This document shows positions 40,030 to 48,763 of a DNA stretch of 64,000 bases, one piece after another (positions within the stretch are counted from its first letter, which is position 1; each line of letters opens with the position of its first letter). The notes beneath the pieces were generated by a model. The model made no database searches and had not been told where the DNA came from. It saw nothing but the letters and a program-made list of their open reading frames with translations. Position numbers and translations under genes: made by a program. This DNA is from CALMKX01 sp036274895 (GTDB taxonomy: Bacteria > Acidobacteriota > Thermoanaerobaculia > Multivoradales > SZUA-115): positions 62,001 to 126,000 of the forward strand of contig DASUEU010000027.1 of assembly GCA_036274895.1 (NCBI GenBank). The letters are read 5' to 3'.

Positions 40030-42618
40030 CTACCGCAGCCCCGGAATCCCGTCCACGAACGAAAGGTCCGTGTCGATGGGCTGCTCGAGAGTGCGGTTCT
40101 TGAGGACGAAGGTCAGTAGCTCGTCGTTGTTGTCGATGGCCAGCCGGTCCTTGAGCTCCGGGGCGGTGGGGAAGCGGCGCTGGCCGGCTTTCCAGGCTTC
40201 TCTCGCGTTCCGGTACTCGCCGGCCTTGGTGTAGGCGTCGCCCAGGGCGATGTAGACGGTGAGGTATCCCGGCTGGAGGTCGCCGCGGGCCTCTTGCAGC
40301 TCCATCGCCCGGGCCAGATCCTCGGCAGCGGCGTCGTTGTGGAGCAGGGCGCGCGGCCAGTGCAGGTGGTTGATGCCGCGGCAGTAGCGGCCCACCCAGG
40401 AGTCCGGAGCTCGCCCCACCACCACGTCGAGCTGATCGAGCGAGCGCTTGGCGAGCGACCCCTTGCACACCACGGCCGCCACGCCGCCGCAGGTGGGGAT
40501 CTTGTCCACCAGGGCGGAGGCCAGGGCGATCCGGTAGCCGAGGTCGTCGGGCCGGGCCTTGACCCTCTCCTGGAAGAAGGCGATGGCGCGGTCATACTGG
40601 CCGAACGCTACGGCCCGGGAGCGATAGAGGCTGGTGGCTCGGAAGCCGGTCACGGTGCCGGCGAGCTCCTGCTCCATCAGCCCGAGCTGGCGGTCCAGCT
40701 CCGCGGGATCGAGCTGGGGCGCCGCCGGCGCCGGCGGCGGCTCGGTGGACCGCGGTCCGGGGCCGGTGAAGTGGATCCGCCGCTCGGCCTGGTAGGCGGC
40801 AGGATCCTGGCGCACCTCGATCAGGCGGTCGGCCGGCACGTTCTCGAGGGCCTGGATGCCGCCGTCCGGCCAGGTCACCTCCAGCCTCTCGACGGTGACG
40901 GCATGGTCCAGCCCGAAGTGGAGGCGCGGGTCGCTCTGGGCGGAGAAGCCGTTGCCGCCGTCTCGCTCGCGCAGCTGCGCCCGGCCCCCGGCGAGCACGG
41001 CCACCCGGGCGCCCACGGCGTCGCGGGAGGTCTGGCGGGCCGGGTCCCCGATCAACCGGACCTGCAGCCAGTGCCGCCCGGGCACTCCGGCGTTGGCGAA
41101 GAGGTGGGGCTTCTGGTGCTGGTTGGCGAAGTAGAGGTCGAGGTCGCCGTCGTTGTCGTAGTCGAGATAGGCGATGCCCCGCTCGTCGCGGTCGGTGTCG
41201 AGCCCGACCTCGACCGCCCTCTCGGTGAAGGCGCCCTGGCCGTCGTTGACGAAGAAGCGCACCCGCTCATAGCCGGAGAAGGAACGGTCGCCGATCGGCG
41301 GCCAGTTGGCGGCGTCGGAAGAATCCTGGCCGGCGACGGTGAAGTTCGCGAGGTCGTACCAGAAGTTGCCCTCGCCGGCGCTGATGAAGCCGTTGCCGGA
41401 GACCAGGTCGAGGTCTCCGTCCTGGTCGAAGTCGAGGAACTTCGCCCCCCAGCCCCAGCCGCCGTCGTAGGTGCCGGCCTCGAGGGCGATGTCGGTGAAG
41501 CTCACCCGCCCCTCGGCGTCCACCCCCTCGTTGTGCCAGAGCATGTTTCCTTCTTGCAGGTACTCGGCGGTGGTGATGTTGGTGACGTAGCCGTCCAGCC
41601 AGCCGTCGTTGTCGAAGTCCCCGAAGTCGATGTTCATGCCCTTCCTGGTGTCGAAGCCCAGGGCGTGCTCGGTCACGTTCTCGAAGCTGCCGTTCCCCCG
41701 GTTCACGAACAGCTGGTCGGGGCCGAAGTCGTTGGCGGCGTAGAGGTCGGGCCAACCGTCGTTGTCCACGTCGGCCGCGCCCACGGCGAGAGCCCAGCCC
41801 ACGTCCGCCACTCCGGCTCGTTCGGCGACTTCTTCGAAGGTGCCGTCCGAGCGCTGGTGAAAGAGCTGGTCGGCTCCGGCGTTGCGCGAGGTCTCGAAGC
41901 TGTCGTGCATGATCTTGGTGGTGGTCAGGTGCCAGAGATCGTGGGCCTCGAAGTAGTTGCCGACGTAGATGTCGAGACGGCCGTCCTTGTCGAAGTCGAC
42001 GAACACGGCACCGTTGCCGTTGCGCCAGTCGGTTCCCGGCTTGCCGTCCTCGCGGCGGAAGCGCTTCGCCGTCACGTCGGTGAAGGTGCCGTCGCCGTTG
42101 TTGCGGAAGAGCAGGTCCCGCCCCCAGCGCACCACGAAGAGGTCCGCCCAGCCGTCGTTGTCGACGTCGCCCCAGATGGCGTCCATGGTGGCGCCGTTGG
42201 CGTCGTTCAGGTGAGCCACGCCGGCCTTCTCGGCCACGTCGGTGAAGGTGCCGTTGCCGTTGTTGCGGTACAGGCGGTTGGCCTGGCCGGGGTTCGAGTC
42301 GCTGACGTAGAGGTCGAGCCAGCCGTCGTTGTCGAAGTCGCCGGCGGCAGCCGAGGCACCCACGGAGGAGACCCAGGGCATGATCGGCTCGAGCTGGGCG
42401 TCGAGGATCGGCCGGTGGTGTTGGAAGTCGATGCCGGCGGCCTGGGCGACGTCCGTGTAGAGGCGGGGGACGGCGGCGCGCGGCGCGCTCGGGAGCCGGG
42501 CACTGGAACGGCCGGCGCGGGTGGCGACGAAGGCAACCCCGACGACCAGGAAGATCAGGACGAGAAGGAGGCCAGTGATACGCCGACGGTTGCTGCTGCT
42601 TCCGCGCCGTTCATCCAT
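40030..42618 (-). CDS. Membrane-anchored FG-GAP/ASPIC and TPR protein
   Basis: An 862-residue protein with an N-terminal membrane anchor (ITGLLLVLIFLVVGVAFVA). Residues ~55-500 are FG-GAP/VCBS repeats with calcium loops (DFDNDGWLDLYVSDSN, DVDNDGWADLFVVRWG, DFDKDGRLDIYVGNYF, DFDQDGDLDLVSGNGF, DYDNDGDLDLYFANQH). An ASPIC/UnbV segment follows (GARVAVLAGGRAQLRERDGGNGFSAQSD), then TPR-like helices to the end. Such CRTAC1-type proteins are exported and of unclear function. It is the last gene of the minus-strand cluster, 49 bases after the cytochrome b gene, so co-transcription is possible. Confidence 0.85.
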   Translation of the reverse strand: MDERRGSSSNRRRITGLLLVLIFLVVGVAFVATRAGRSSARLPSAPRAAVPRLYTDVAQAAGIDFQHHRPILDAQLEPIMPWVSSVGASAAAGDFDNDGWLDLYVSDSNPGQANRLYRNNGNGTFTDVAEKAGVAHLNDANGATMDAIWGDVDNDGWADLFVVRWGRDLLFRNNGDGTFTDVTAKRFRREDGKPGTDWRNGNGAVFVDFDKDGRLDIYVGNYFEAHDLWHLTTTKIMHDSFETSRNAGADQLFHQRSDGTFEEVAERAGVADVGWALAVGAADVDNDGWPDLYAANDFGPDQLFVNRGNGSFENVTEHALGFDTRKGMNIDFGDFDNDGWLDGYVTNITTAEYLQEGNMLWHNEGVDAEGRVSFTDIALEAGTYDGGWGWGAKFLDFDQDGDLDLVSGNGFISAGEGNFWYDLANFTVAGQDSSDAANWPPIGDRSFSGYERVRFFVNDGQGAFTERAVEVGLDTDRDERGIAYLDYDNDGDLDLYFANQHQKPHLFANAGVPGRHWLQVRLIGDPARQTSRDAVGARVAVLAGGRAQLRERDGGNGFSAQSDPRLHFGLDHAVTVERLEVTWPDGGIQALENVPADRLIEVRQDPAAYQAERRIHFTGPGPRSTEPPPAPAAPQLDPAELDRQLGLMEQELAGTVTGFRATSLYRSRAVAFGQYDRAIAFFQERVKARPDDLGYRIALASALVDKIPTCGGVAAVVCKGSLAKRSLDQLDVVVGRAPDSWVGRYCRGINHLHWPRALLHNDAAAEDLARAMELQEARGDLQPGYLTVYIALGDAYTKAGEYRNAREAWKAGQRRFPTAPELKDRLAIDNNDELLTFVLKNRTLEQPIDTDLSFVDGIPGLR

Positions 42619-42667
42619 ATTCGTGCACCACCCGGGAGCGAAGGTCGCGTTTCAGGGTAGCACACGA

Positions 42668-43102
42668 TCAGTCGGCGTATTTTCGTCTCCTCTTCGAGGC
42701 GAGGAGATGGCCCGCGTAGCCCGCGATCCACAGGCCGGAGGCGACCAGGTGGACCCCGATCCAGATCCGCCGCCAGAACGGGTCGACGGCGGTCTGGAGC
42801 AGGTAGCCCGAGGCCACCATCGGCACCAGGGTGAGCAGCATCGCCACCCCCGTGCTGCGGCGGACACAGACGCCGCGCTCGAAGTGCTTCCAGATGTGCT
42901 CGCGCCAGATCAAGCCGATGCCGAAGACCAGCAAGGGCGCCGCCCACACGTGGCCGTGCTGCATCGCCGGCTGCCAGGGGTGGTTGACCACTGAGAAGGG
43001 ATCCTCCGGGGTGGCCAGGTAGCGCATCCAGGCATAGACCAGGCCGGTGCCGCCGACCAGCAGCATGCCGAGGTGGACGGTCCAGGCCTCGAAGCGGCTC
43101 AT
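42668..43102 (-). CDS. Small four-helix cytochrome b-like membrane protein
   Basis: A 144-residue protein with four membrane helices. Candidate heme-ligand His residues are H10 (TVHLGML), H41 and H48/H50 (NHPWQPAMQHGHVW), H68/H72 (REHIWKH), H117 (GVHLVA) and H133 (YAGHLL). The layout resembles cytochrome b561/DUF4405 proteins, which pass electrons across the membrane. ATG 43102 overlaps the FMN-binding gene by four bases, so the two are coupled and probably act as a pair: heme b inside the membrane, FMN outside. Confidence 0.72.
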   Translation of the reverse strand: MSRFEAWTVHLGMLLVGGTGLVYAWMRYLATPEDPFSVVNHPWQPAMQHGHVWAAPLLVFGIGLIWREHIWKHFERGVCVRRSTGVAMLLTLVPMVASGYLLQTAVDPFWRRIWIGVHLVASGLWIAGYAGHLLASKRRRKYAD

Positions 43103-43665
43103 GGTGGGCTGGCCTTCCCGAGCACCTGATGGAGGGCGAGGATGCGCCGCACGGCCTCGGTGGTGGCGCGGGCGGTCAAGGTGGCGCCGGTGACGGCGCG
43201 CACGCCCCGGCCCAGCTCCAGCTCCGAGCCGAGGGCGTCGCCGTCGAACTGCCGGTACCAGGGGGCTCGGGGCAGGTACTCCGGCGGCTCGGCGAAGGCC
43301 ACCACCTCCAGCCTCCCGACCTTGCCCTCCGGCGTCACCACCACCATCAGGGTCTCCGGCTGGGTGCGAACGCGGTGGGTGTCGAAGTAGGCGCTGCCTC
43401 CGGGCACGCCGGCGCAGGTGGCGCGGTAGGGGTAGACCAGGCCGCTTTCGACGGGGGTGCCGGCCAGGCGGCCGGCTTCGGCCTTCTGCTCGGGGGTGAG
43501 AAAGACCGTCTCGCGCTGCACCTGGCAGCCCGGGAAAGCGAGCTTCAGGGCCTCCTCCTGGGAGAGGAGGCCCGCAGCCCGCGCCGCGGCGGCGCTGCCC
43601 AGCAGGGCGAGCCCGGCCAGCGCCCGGCGGAGCCGGCGCTCAGAAGGTGTAGCCGAGGGCGACAT
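43099..43665 (-). CDS. Exported FMN-binding protein (covalent flavin acceptor)
   Basis: A 188-residue protein with a signal sequence (LAGLALLGSAAAARAAG). A C-terminal FMN-binding domain of the NqrC/RnfG type contains VTGATLTARA, matching the flavinylation motif (S/T)GAT; T162 would be joined to FMN by ApbE. The matching transferase is encoded two genes upstream. It overlaps the porin gene by 26 bases and the cytochrome b gene by four, an unusually compact arrangement. It should sit in the periplasm as an electron carrier. Confidence 0.88.
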   Translation of the reverse strand: MSPSATPSERRLRRALAGLALLGSAAAARAAGLLSQEEALKLAFPGCQVQRETVFLTPEQKAEAGRLAGTPVESGLVYPYRATCAGVPGGSAYFDTHRVRTQPETLMVVVTPEGKVGRLEVVAFAEPPEYLPRAPWYRQFDGDALGSELELGRGVRAVTGATLTARATTEAVRRILALHQVLGKASPP

Positions 43666-45043
43666 TCACCTGGTCGACGCCGGTGCCGGCGCCGTTGTCG
43701 TAGTCCTGGTAATCGGCCTTGAAAACGATGCGGTCGATCGGCTTCCACGCCACGCCCACGGTCAGGCTCTCGACATCGCGAGCGGCACCGCGCAGGAAGC
43801 CGGCGGGCACCGCGCTCTGGGTGTCGAAGGTCTCCCAGCGGGCGTAGGGGATGAGCGCCGCCTGACCTGAGCCGAAGACCGAGAGCACGTCCCAGCCGGC
43901 CTGGAGGTAGGTGCCCGAAAGCTCCTCGCCCACCGAGTTGGCACCCGAGAGGCCGAGGCGGGCGTTCAAGGCGGCCACGTCGTCGATCTCCGCCTTCACC
44001 CACAAGCCGCGCAGCTCGAGGCCCCGGTAGCGCCACTCGGCATGGCCTTCGAGGATGGTGGTGGTGGCGTCGATGCCAGCCCCGGCGGCCGTGGTGAGGC
44101 CCTGGCCCGAATCACCCCGGTAGGCCGAGGCGCCCACGGTGAGGCCGGGCACGCCGTGCCAGTCCAGCCGGGCCACCAGGGCGAGGTCCTCGGCCTTGGC
44201 CAGGGCCCCCTTCTGGCGGCCGCCGCGGATGCCGGAGGCGGTGAATCCGGAGGCGTCCATGCCGTTGACCAGGTAGGCGCGGTAGGAGAAGTCCCCGACG
44301 TCGCCGAACAGGCCGAGGCCGTTCTCCCTCCAGGTGGTGGGCAGGATCACCCGCTCGACGTCCGGCCGCTTGGCCCCCAGGTAGACCGTGGGCTCGTGCA
44401 GCTCGTTGACGAAGCCGACCGGCAGCAGCACCATGCCGGCCCGGAAGTTGAGCTCCGGCCGGTGGAGGTAGTCGAGGTAGGCGAACTCGACCGAGACCTC
44501 CCCGCCCTCGCCGGTCGAGGCGTGCTCGTACTCGACCTCCGAGTTGAACAGCCACTTGGAGTCGAACTTGTAGCCGAAGTAGAAGACCGCGCGCAGGAAG
44601 TCCAGCTCGTCGGTGCGGCCCGAACGCGCGCCGTCGTCGCGGGTGTCGTCGAAACCCTGGTAGAGCATCTCGCCGTAGCCGCCGATCGAGACGCCCTGGG
44701 CCTTGCGGTAGATCTTGGAGGCGGCCGGCCCCAGGCCCCAGTCCGAGCGGTCCGCCTCGACGGCCGCCTCGCCGAGCTTGATGCGCTCGATCTCCTGGGC
44801 CAACACCTCGATCTTGCGCTCGATCTCGGCCACCGCGGGCGGCGCGCCCTGGGCGGTAGCGGACTTGAGCGCCGCCACCTCGGCCTTCAGAGCCGCGACC
44901 TGCTTCTCCAGCTCGGCGATGCGCTCAGCCTCGCCGGCCCGGGCCGGAGCGGCGGCCGTTGCCGCGAGCACCAGGGCCAGGAGCGCCCCGGCCAGGCGGC
45001 GGGGGCTCCGAGTCGTCCATTTCACCTCTGTCGATGCCTGCAC
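43640..45043 (-). CDS. Phosphate-selective porin (OprO/OprP) family outer-membrane protein
   Basis: A ~467-residue outer-membrane barrel. It has a signal peptide (RRLAGALLALVLAATAAAPARA), then a short coiled coil (IAELEKQVAALKAEVAAL) that trimerises OprP-type porins, then the barrel. Conserved strand segments are VSIGGYGEMLYQGF, DFLRAVFYFGYKFDSKWLFNSEVEYEH and RAGMVLLPVGFVNELHEP, and the last strand is VNVALGYTF with the terminal Phe. GGAGG lies seven bases before GTG 45043, which is preferred to TTG 45049. Family members take up anions or, in related groups, other small solutes. In this iron-linked cluster the substrate may be different from phosphate. Confidence 0.8.
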   Translation of the reverse strand: MQASTEVKWTTRSPRRLAGALLALVLAATAAAPARAGEAERIAELEKQVAALKAEVAALKSATAQGAPPAVAEIERKIEVLAQEIERIKLGEAAVEADRSDWGLGPAASKIYRKAQGVSIGGYGEMLYQGFDDTRDDGARSGRTDELDFLRAVFYFGYKFDSKWLFNSEVEYEHASTGEGGEVSVEFAYLDYLHRPELNFRAGMVLLPVGFVNELHEPTVYLGAKRPDVERVILPTTWRENGLGLFGDVGDFSYRAYLVNGMDASGFTASGIRGGRQKGALAKAEDLALVARLDWHGVPGLTVGASAYRGDSGQGLTTAAGAGIDATTTILEGHAEWRYRGLELRGLWVKAEIDDVAALNARLGLSGANSVGEELSGTYLQAGWDVLSVFGSGQAALIPYARWETFDTQSAVPAGFLRGAARDVESLTVGVAWKPIDRIVFKADYQDYDNGAGTGVDQVNVALGYTF

Positions 45044-45117
45044 GTACAATCCTCCTCGTGATGCGCCGCACGCTCGTAACGCGCGGCAGGTTCACACCGG
45101 GCAGCGGGGCCTCCCGA

Positions 45118-46173
45118 TCACCATGACGGGGCTCCGCTGCCTGCTTCGTTTCGGGGCTCGTTCTCGGTCGTCGCTTCGGGCCGCCGGATCCGGCCGGCCA
45201 GGTTGGCGCTGGCCTTGACGTTCATCCCGCCGTCCACCGTCTCGACCACCAGCACGCCGACCTCGGGATGCCGCTCGGCCCAGGCCAGGGCCGCGTCGGG
45301 CCCCAGCACGTAAAGGCCGGTCGAGAGACAGTCGGCCAGGAGGCCCGTGGACGCCACCACGGTGAGCGAGCCGAAGTCCGGAGCGGGCTCGCCGGTGCGA
45401 GGATCGAAGACGTGCCCCAGCCGCCGGCCGCCGAGCGTGATGCCTCGTTCCGAGTTGCCGGTGGTGGCCACCGAGCCGCCTTTCACTTCCAGCTCGAACA
45501 GGATCCGGCTCCGGTCCCGGGGATCGGCGACCGCAACGCGGGCACCCGGGTCCGGCCGCAGGAAGGAGACCTGGCCGCCGAGGTCGAGGGTGGCCGAAAG
45601 CTCCGGACCCTGCGCGGCCAGGGCCGCGATCGCCCGGTCCAGGGCCGTGCCCTTGCCGAAGGCCCCCTCCTCGATGCGCAGACCTGGGTGGTGCCGCACG
45701 GCCCGCCCGCCCCCTCCCAGCTGCAGCAGCGCCGGTCCGCTCGCCTCGCGGGCTGCCGCCAGCTCCTCCGGCGTGGGCTGCCGGCCCCCTGAGCGCAGGC
45801 CCCAGGCGTCCAGCACGGCGCCCACGGTGGGATCGAAGGCTCCCCCGGTCAGCTCGATGCACCGCCAGGCTTCGGCCAGCTCCGAGCCCAGCTCCGTGGA
45901 CAGAGCCATCGGCTCGCCCACCGGCTGGCGATTGAGCCGCGAAAGCTCACTCTCCGCTCGCCAGGTCGAAAGCCGTGCCTCCGCCGCCTCCAGCTCCCGG
46001 ATCGCGACCTCGCTCGCCGCCAGGGCCACCTCCCGGTCCGGCCCCTCCACCCAGATCCGCGCCTCGGTGCCCATCAAGCTCAGGCGCCGCTCGACCTCCA
46101 CCCGCTCGGCCGGAGGCGGAGCCTGCGGCGAGGCCGAAAAGAGGGCGAGGAGGAGCCAGGGGAGGGAGCTCAT
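45118..46173 (-). CDS. apbE: FAD:protein FMN transferase (ApbE)
   Basis: A 351-residue enzyme that moves FMN from FAD onto a Thr of partner proteins outside the cytoplasm. It shows the N-terminal signal (LPWLLLALFSASPQA), the strand ERRLSLMGTEARIWVEG, GGAFDPTVGAVLDAWG, EGAFGKGTALDRAIAAL, TLDLGGQVSFLRP and LGHVFDPRTGEP, the usual ApbE landmarks with metal-binding residues in TGLLADCLSTGLYV. The natural client is the FMN-binding protein encoded downstream. It is the first gene of the cluster, preceded by a Fur-box-like palindrome. The length is normal. Confidence 0.92.
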   Translation of the reverse strand: MSSLPWLLLALFSASPQAPPPAERVEVERRLSLMGTEARIWVEGPDREVALAASEVAIRELEAAEARLSTWRAESELSRLNRQPVGEPMALSTELGSELAEAWRCIELTGGAFDPTVGAVLDAWGLRSGGRQPTPEELAAAREASGPALLQLGGGGRAVRHHPGLRIEEGAFGKGTALDRAIAALAAQGPELSATLDLGGQVSFLRPDPGARVAVADPRDRSRILFELEVKGGSVATTGNSERGITLGGRRLGHVFDPRTGEPAPDFGSLTVVASTGLLADCLSTGLYVLGPDAALAWAERHPEVGVLVVETVDGGMNVKASANLAGRIRRPEATTENEPRNEAGSGAPSW

Positions 46174-46202
46174 AGAGATCTCGACGGCAGCACCAATCGT
46201 TA

Positions 46203-46219
46203 TTGAGACTCAATCTCAA
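46203..46219. promoter_or_regulatory. Fur-box-like palindrome upstream of apbE
   Basis: TTGAGACTCAATCTCAA matches a symmetric Fur consensus TTGAGAATGATTCTCAA at 14 of 17 positions and has perfect 6-bp arms TTGAGA/TCTCAA. It begins 30 bases upstream of the apbE ATG (minus strand), where it would overlap or follow the promoter. The consensus used is from proteobacterial Fur, so its validity in this organism is inference. Confidence 0.5.
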
Positions 46220-46275
46220 GAAACGAGCAGGATTCTGGACTCGGGCGGTACGGTTTGTCAAGGCTCCCGCCCCCC

Positions 46276-48609
46276 TCACCCAAACAGCGTCAGCTGCCGT
46301 TCCTCCCCGATCACCTTCTCGAACGACAGCCCCGCGAGCGCCAGCACCGGCTCGGCGACGGGGCGGATCTGCTTGTCGACGTAGTGGTCGTAGTCGAAGG
46401 GGTTCTGGCGCTCGGCGGCGGGCTCGGGGCCGGCCTGGGTGACCACGTAGGCCATCAGGCCCCGGCGGCGGGGCTTGGCCAGCTTGCGGGCCGCGGCCAC
46501 GTGGGGCGGGGTGGTGGCGGTGTAGGCGTCGAGGGGCTTCCTCAGGGCCTTCTTGTAGACCAGCTGCTCGTCCAGCAGGCCGGCGCGCAGCTCCGCCACC
46601 GTGTGGGCGAGAAAAGGCGCGACCGGCAGGTCGCGGAAGCAGCGCTCGTAGAGGCCCCGCTGCACCTGCTTGGCCAGCTCGGTCGCGTCCCGTCGCACCG
46701 ACTCGAGGCCGGTGAAGACCACCTTGCCCTCGGCACCGTCGTCGGCCAGGCCGGCGTAGCGCTTGCGAGCGCCGCCCGTGCCGTGGCGCAGGCTCATCAG
46801 GTGGAGCTTGAGATAGAGCCGGTCGAGCTGGAGGGTGAGGCGGCTCTCCACCCGCCAGGTGGCGGCGAGGTGGGCCGCCAGGGCGGCGTTCACCTCGGCC
46901 ACCAGCCGCTCGCCGAGCTGCCTCGCCGCGGCCCGGTCCGCCAAGCCGGTGGCGACGAAGAGGCTGTCCGTGTCGCCGTAGAGCACGGCGAGCCCGGCCT
47001 CCTCCTCGAGCCAGCGCTTGCACCAGAGCAGGATCTCCCGCCCGAAGCCGGTGATGGCGTTCGACAGCCGCGGGTCGGCGAAGCGGCAGGCCGAGGTCGC
47101 GAGCACGCCGTAGAAGGAGTTCATCAGGATCTTGATGGCGTGGCTCGCGACCTCGTCGCCGGCACGTTTGGCCTCGTCCCGCCGCGGGAACAGCTCGTCG
47201 AGGAGGCGCGGCAAGAGGCCCCGCTCGCGCCGGAAGGCGGCGCCGTTGGGGGCGACGATCGGATCCTCCTCCCCCTGGCCCTCGCGCAGAAGCCCCAGGG
47301 GGTCGATCTCGAAGGTGCGGATCACGCTCGGGTACAGACTCTTGAAGTCGAAGACCAGCACGTGGTCGTAGAGCCCCGGCCGGGGCTCGAGCACGTGGCC
47401 GCCGCCGGTGGGCAGGTCGGCGGTGGCCCCGGCGGCCACGGACGGCGCCACGTAGCCGGCCTTGCCCAGCTCGGCGAGGTAGAGGAAGTCGAAGGCGGCG
47501 ATCGAGCCGGCGACCCGATCCGGAGGCAGCCCGGTCAGCAGGCTGCGCGCCACCGCGAGGTCGATCAGCTTCAGGCGCTCGAGGATCCCCAGCACCAGCT
47601 CGGCGTCCACCCGGTTGTATTCGACCAGGCGCGCCCGGTCCTCGTGGAAGAGGCGCTCGATCTCCTCGCCGCGGTCGCTGCCGGAGAGCAGCTTGCCGCG
47701 GCCGAGCACGTCGTGGGCCACGGCGTCCAGGGAGTAGTCCTCTCGGCGGATGAAGGCCCCGCGCATCAGGTCGATGCCGTCGAGCACCAGCCGGCCGGGC
47801 ACCACGGCCCGGCTCGAGCCCCGGCCGGTGCGCACCTGCTCGAGGCGCAGGGCGCCGCGGTCGCGGCCGATCTCGAACGGCAGGCGCAGCGCCTCGGCCC
47901 GGCGGGCGAGCACGGCGAGGTCGAAATCGACCACGTTCCAGCCCGTGAGCACGTCGGGGTCGAGGGTCCGGAGACGCTCCGCGAAGCCGGCCAACAGCTC
48001 CTTCTCCGAGGGGAAGGGCTGTGCCGAGGGCGGCCAGCCATAGCCGGGGGGTGAGCACAGCAGCACCTCGCTGCCCGCCTCCGTGGCCAGGGCGATCGAC
48101 AGCAGGTGCCCCTCGAGATTGGTCTCGATGTCCAGCGAAAGGACGCTGAGGCGGGGCTGCCAGGAGGCGGGGAGGAGCTCCGGCTCGTCGAAGACCCGGC
48201 CCACCCCGGGCGCAACCGCGCTCGGCCCGCGGATCTCGACGGCGCTGCGCAGGCCGCGGTCGATCATGAAACGGGAAGCAAAGCGCACGTCGGCCTCGAA
48301 GCAGGGCACTCCGGCCGCCTGGAGGCGGTCGCGCAGGGCCGGGGTCTCGTTGGGCAGAGCGACCTCCACCCGCACCACCGGCCGGCGATCGAGGGTCTGG
48401 CGGTCGCTGGGCTGCTGCCGGAGCGCGCCCAGGGCCCGCGCGGCCTCGGCGTGTCTCTCCTCGACCCAGAAGTGAGGCACCTCTCGGCGGTCCCTCACCA
48501 GGAAGGGCTCGCCGCTCTGGAGGCGGCCGTAGAGGTGCACCACCGGTCGCCCCCGTTCCTGGCGCCAGCTCGCCTGGAGGACGAAGCCGAGAAAGCTCTG
48601 CTGGCTCAT
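46276..48609 (-). CDS. polB: Family B DNA polymerase (Pol II type)
   Basis: A 777-residue DNA polymerase, the length of E. coli Pol II. The 3'-5' exonuclease motif I is DIE at 160-162 (LSLDIETNLEG), with GWNVVDFDLAVL as Exo II. Polymerase motif A is DFKSLYPS at 421-428, motif B is in KILMNSFYGVLA and motif C is YGDTDS at 544-549. It acts in repair and lesion bypass. ATG 48609 (MSQQSFLGFVLQASWRQERG) matches the family N terminus; the open frame upstream is noncoding and overlaps the next gene's leader. It is divergent from the M28 peptidase. Confidence 0.93.
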   Translation of the reverse strand: MSQQSFLGFVLQASWRQERGRPVVHLYGRLQSGEPFLVRDRREVPHFWVEERHAEAARALGALRQQPSDRQTLDRRPVVRVEVALPNETPALRDRLQAAGVPCFEADVRFASRFMIDRGLRSAVEIRGPSAVAPGVGRVFDEPELLPASWQPRLSVLSLDIETNLEGHLLSIALATEAGSEVLLCSPPGYGWPPSAQPFPSEKELLAGFAERLRTLDPDVLTGWNVVDFDLAVLARRAEALRLPFEIGRDRGALRLEQVRTGRGSSRAVVPGRLVLDGIDLMRGAFIRREDYSLDAVAHDVLGRGKLLSGSDRGEEIERLFHEDRARLVEYNRVDAELVLGILERLKLIDLAVARSLLTGLPPDRVAGSIAAFDFLYLAELGKAGYVAPSVAAGATADLPTGGGHVLEPRPGLYDHVLVFDFKSLYPSVIRTFEIDPLGLLREGQGEEDPIVAPNGAAFRRERGLLPRLLDELFPRRDEAKRAGDEVASHAIKILMNSFYGVLATSACRFADPRLSNAITGFGREILLWCKRWLEEEAGLAVLYGDTDSLFVATGLADRAAARQLGERLVAEVNAALAAHLAATWRVESRLTLQLDRLYLKLHLMSLRHGTGGARKRYAGLADDGAEGKVVFTGLESVRRDATELAKQVQRGLYERCFRDLPVAPFLAHTVAELRAGLLDEQLVYKKALRKPLDAYTATTPPHVAAARKLAKPRRRGLMAYVVTQAGPEPAAERQNPFDYDHYVDKQIRPVAEPVLALAGLSFEKVIGEERQLTLFG

Positions 48610-48763
48610 CGCGGAAGCGGTCACCGGGTTGAGTCTATGTCCCGTTCTGTCGCATGAGGGGCATTCTCGGTTCAACGAGCCCGGCTCCCCGTGCCGGGCG
48701 CTGGTATCGTCTTCGCCAAACCGCCGACCCCCGAGGGCTCCGAGGAGCCGGGAAAGGGAGCTC

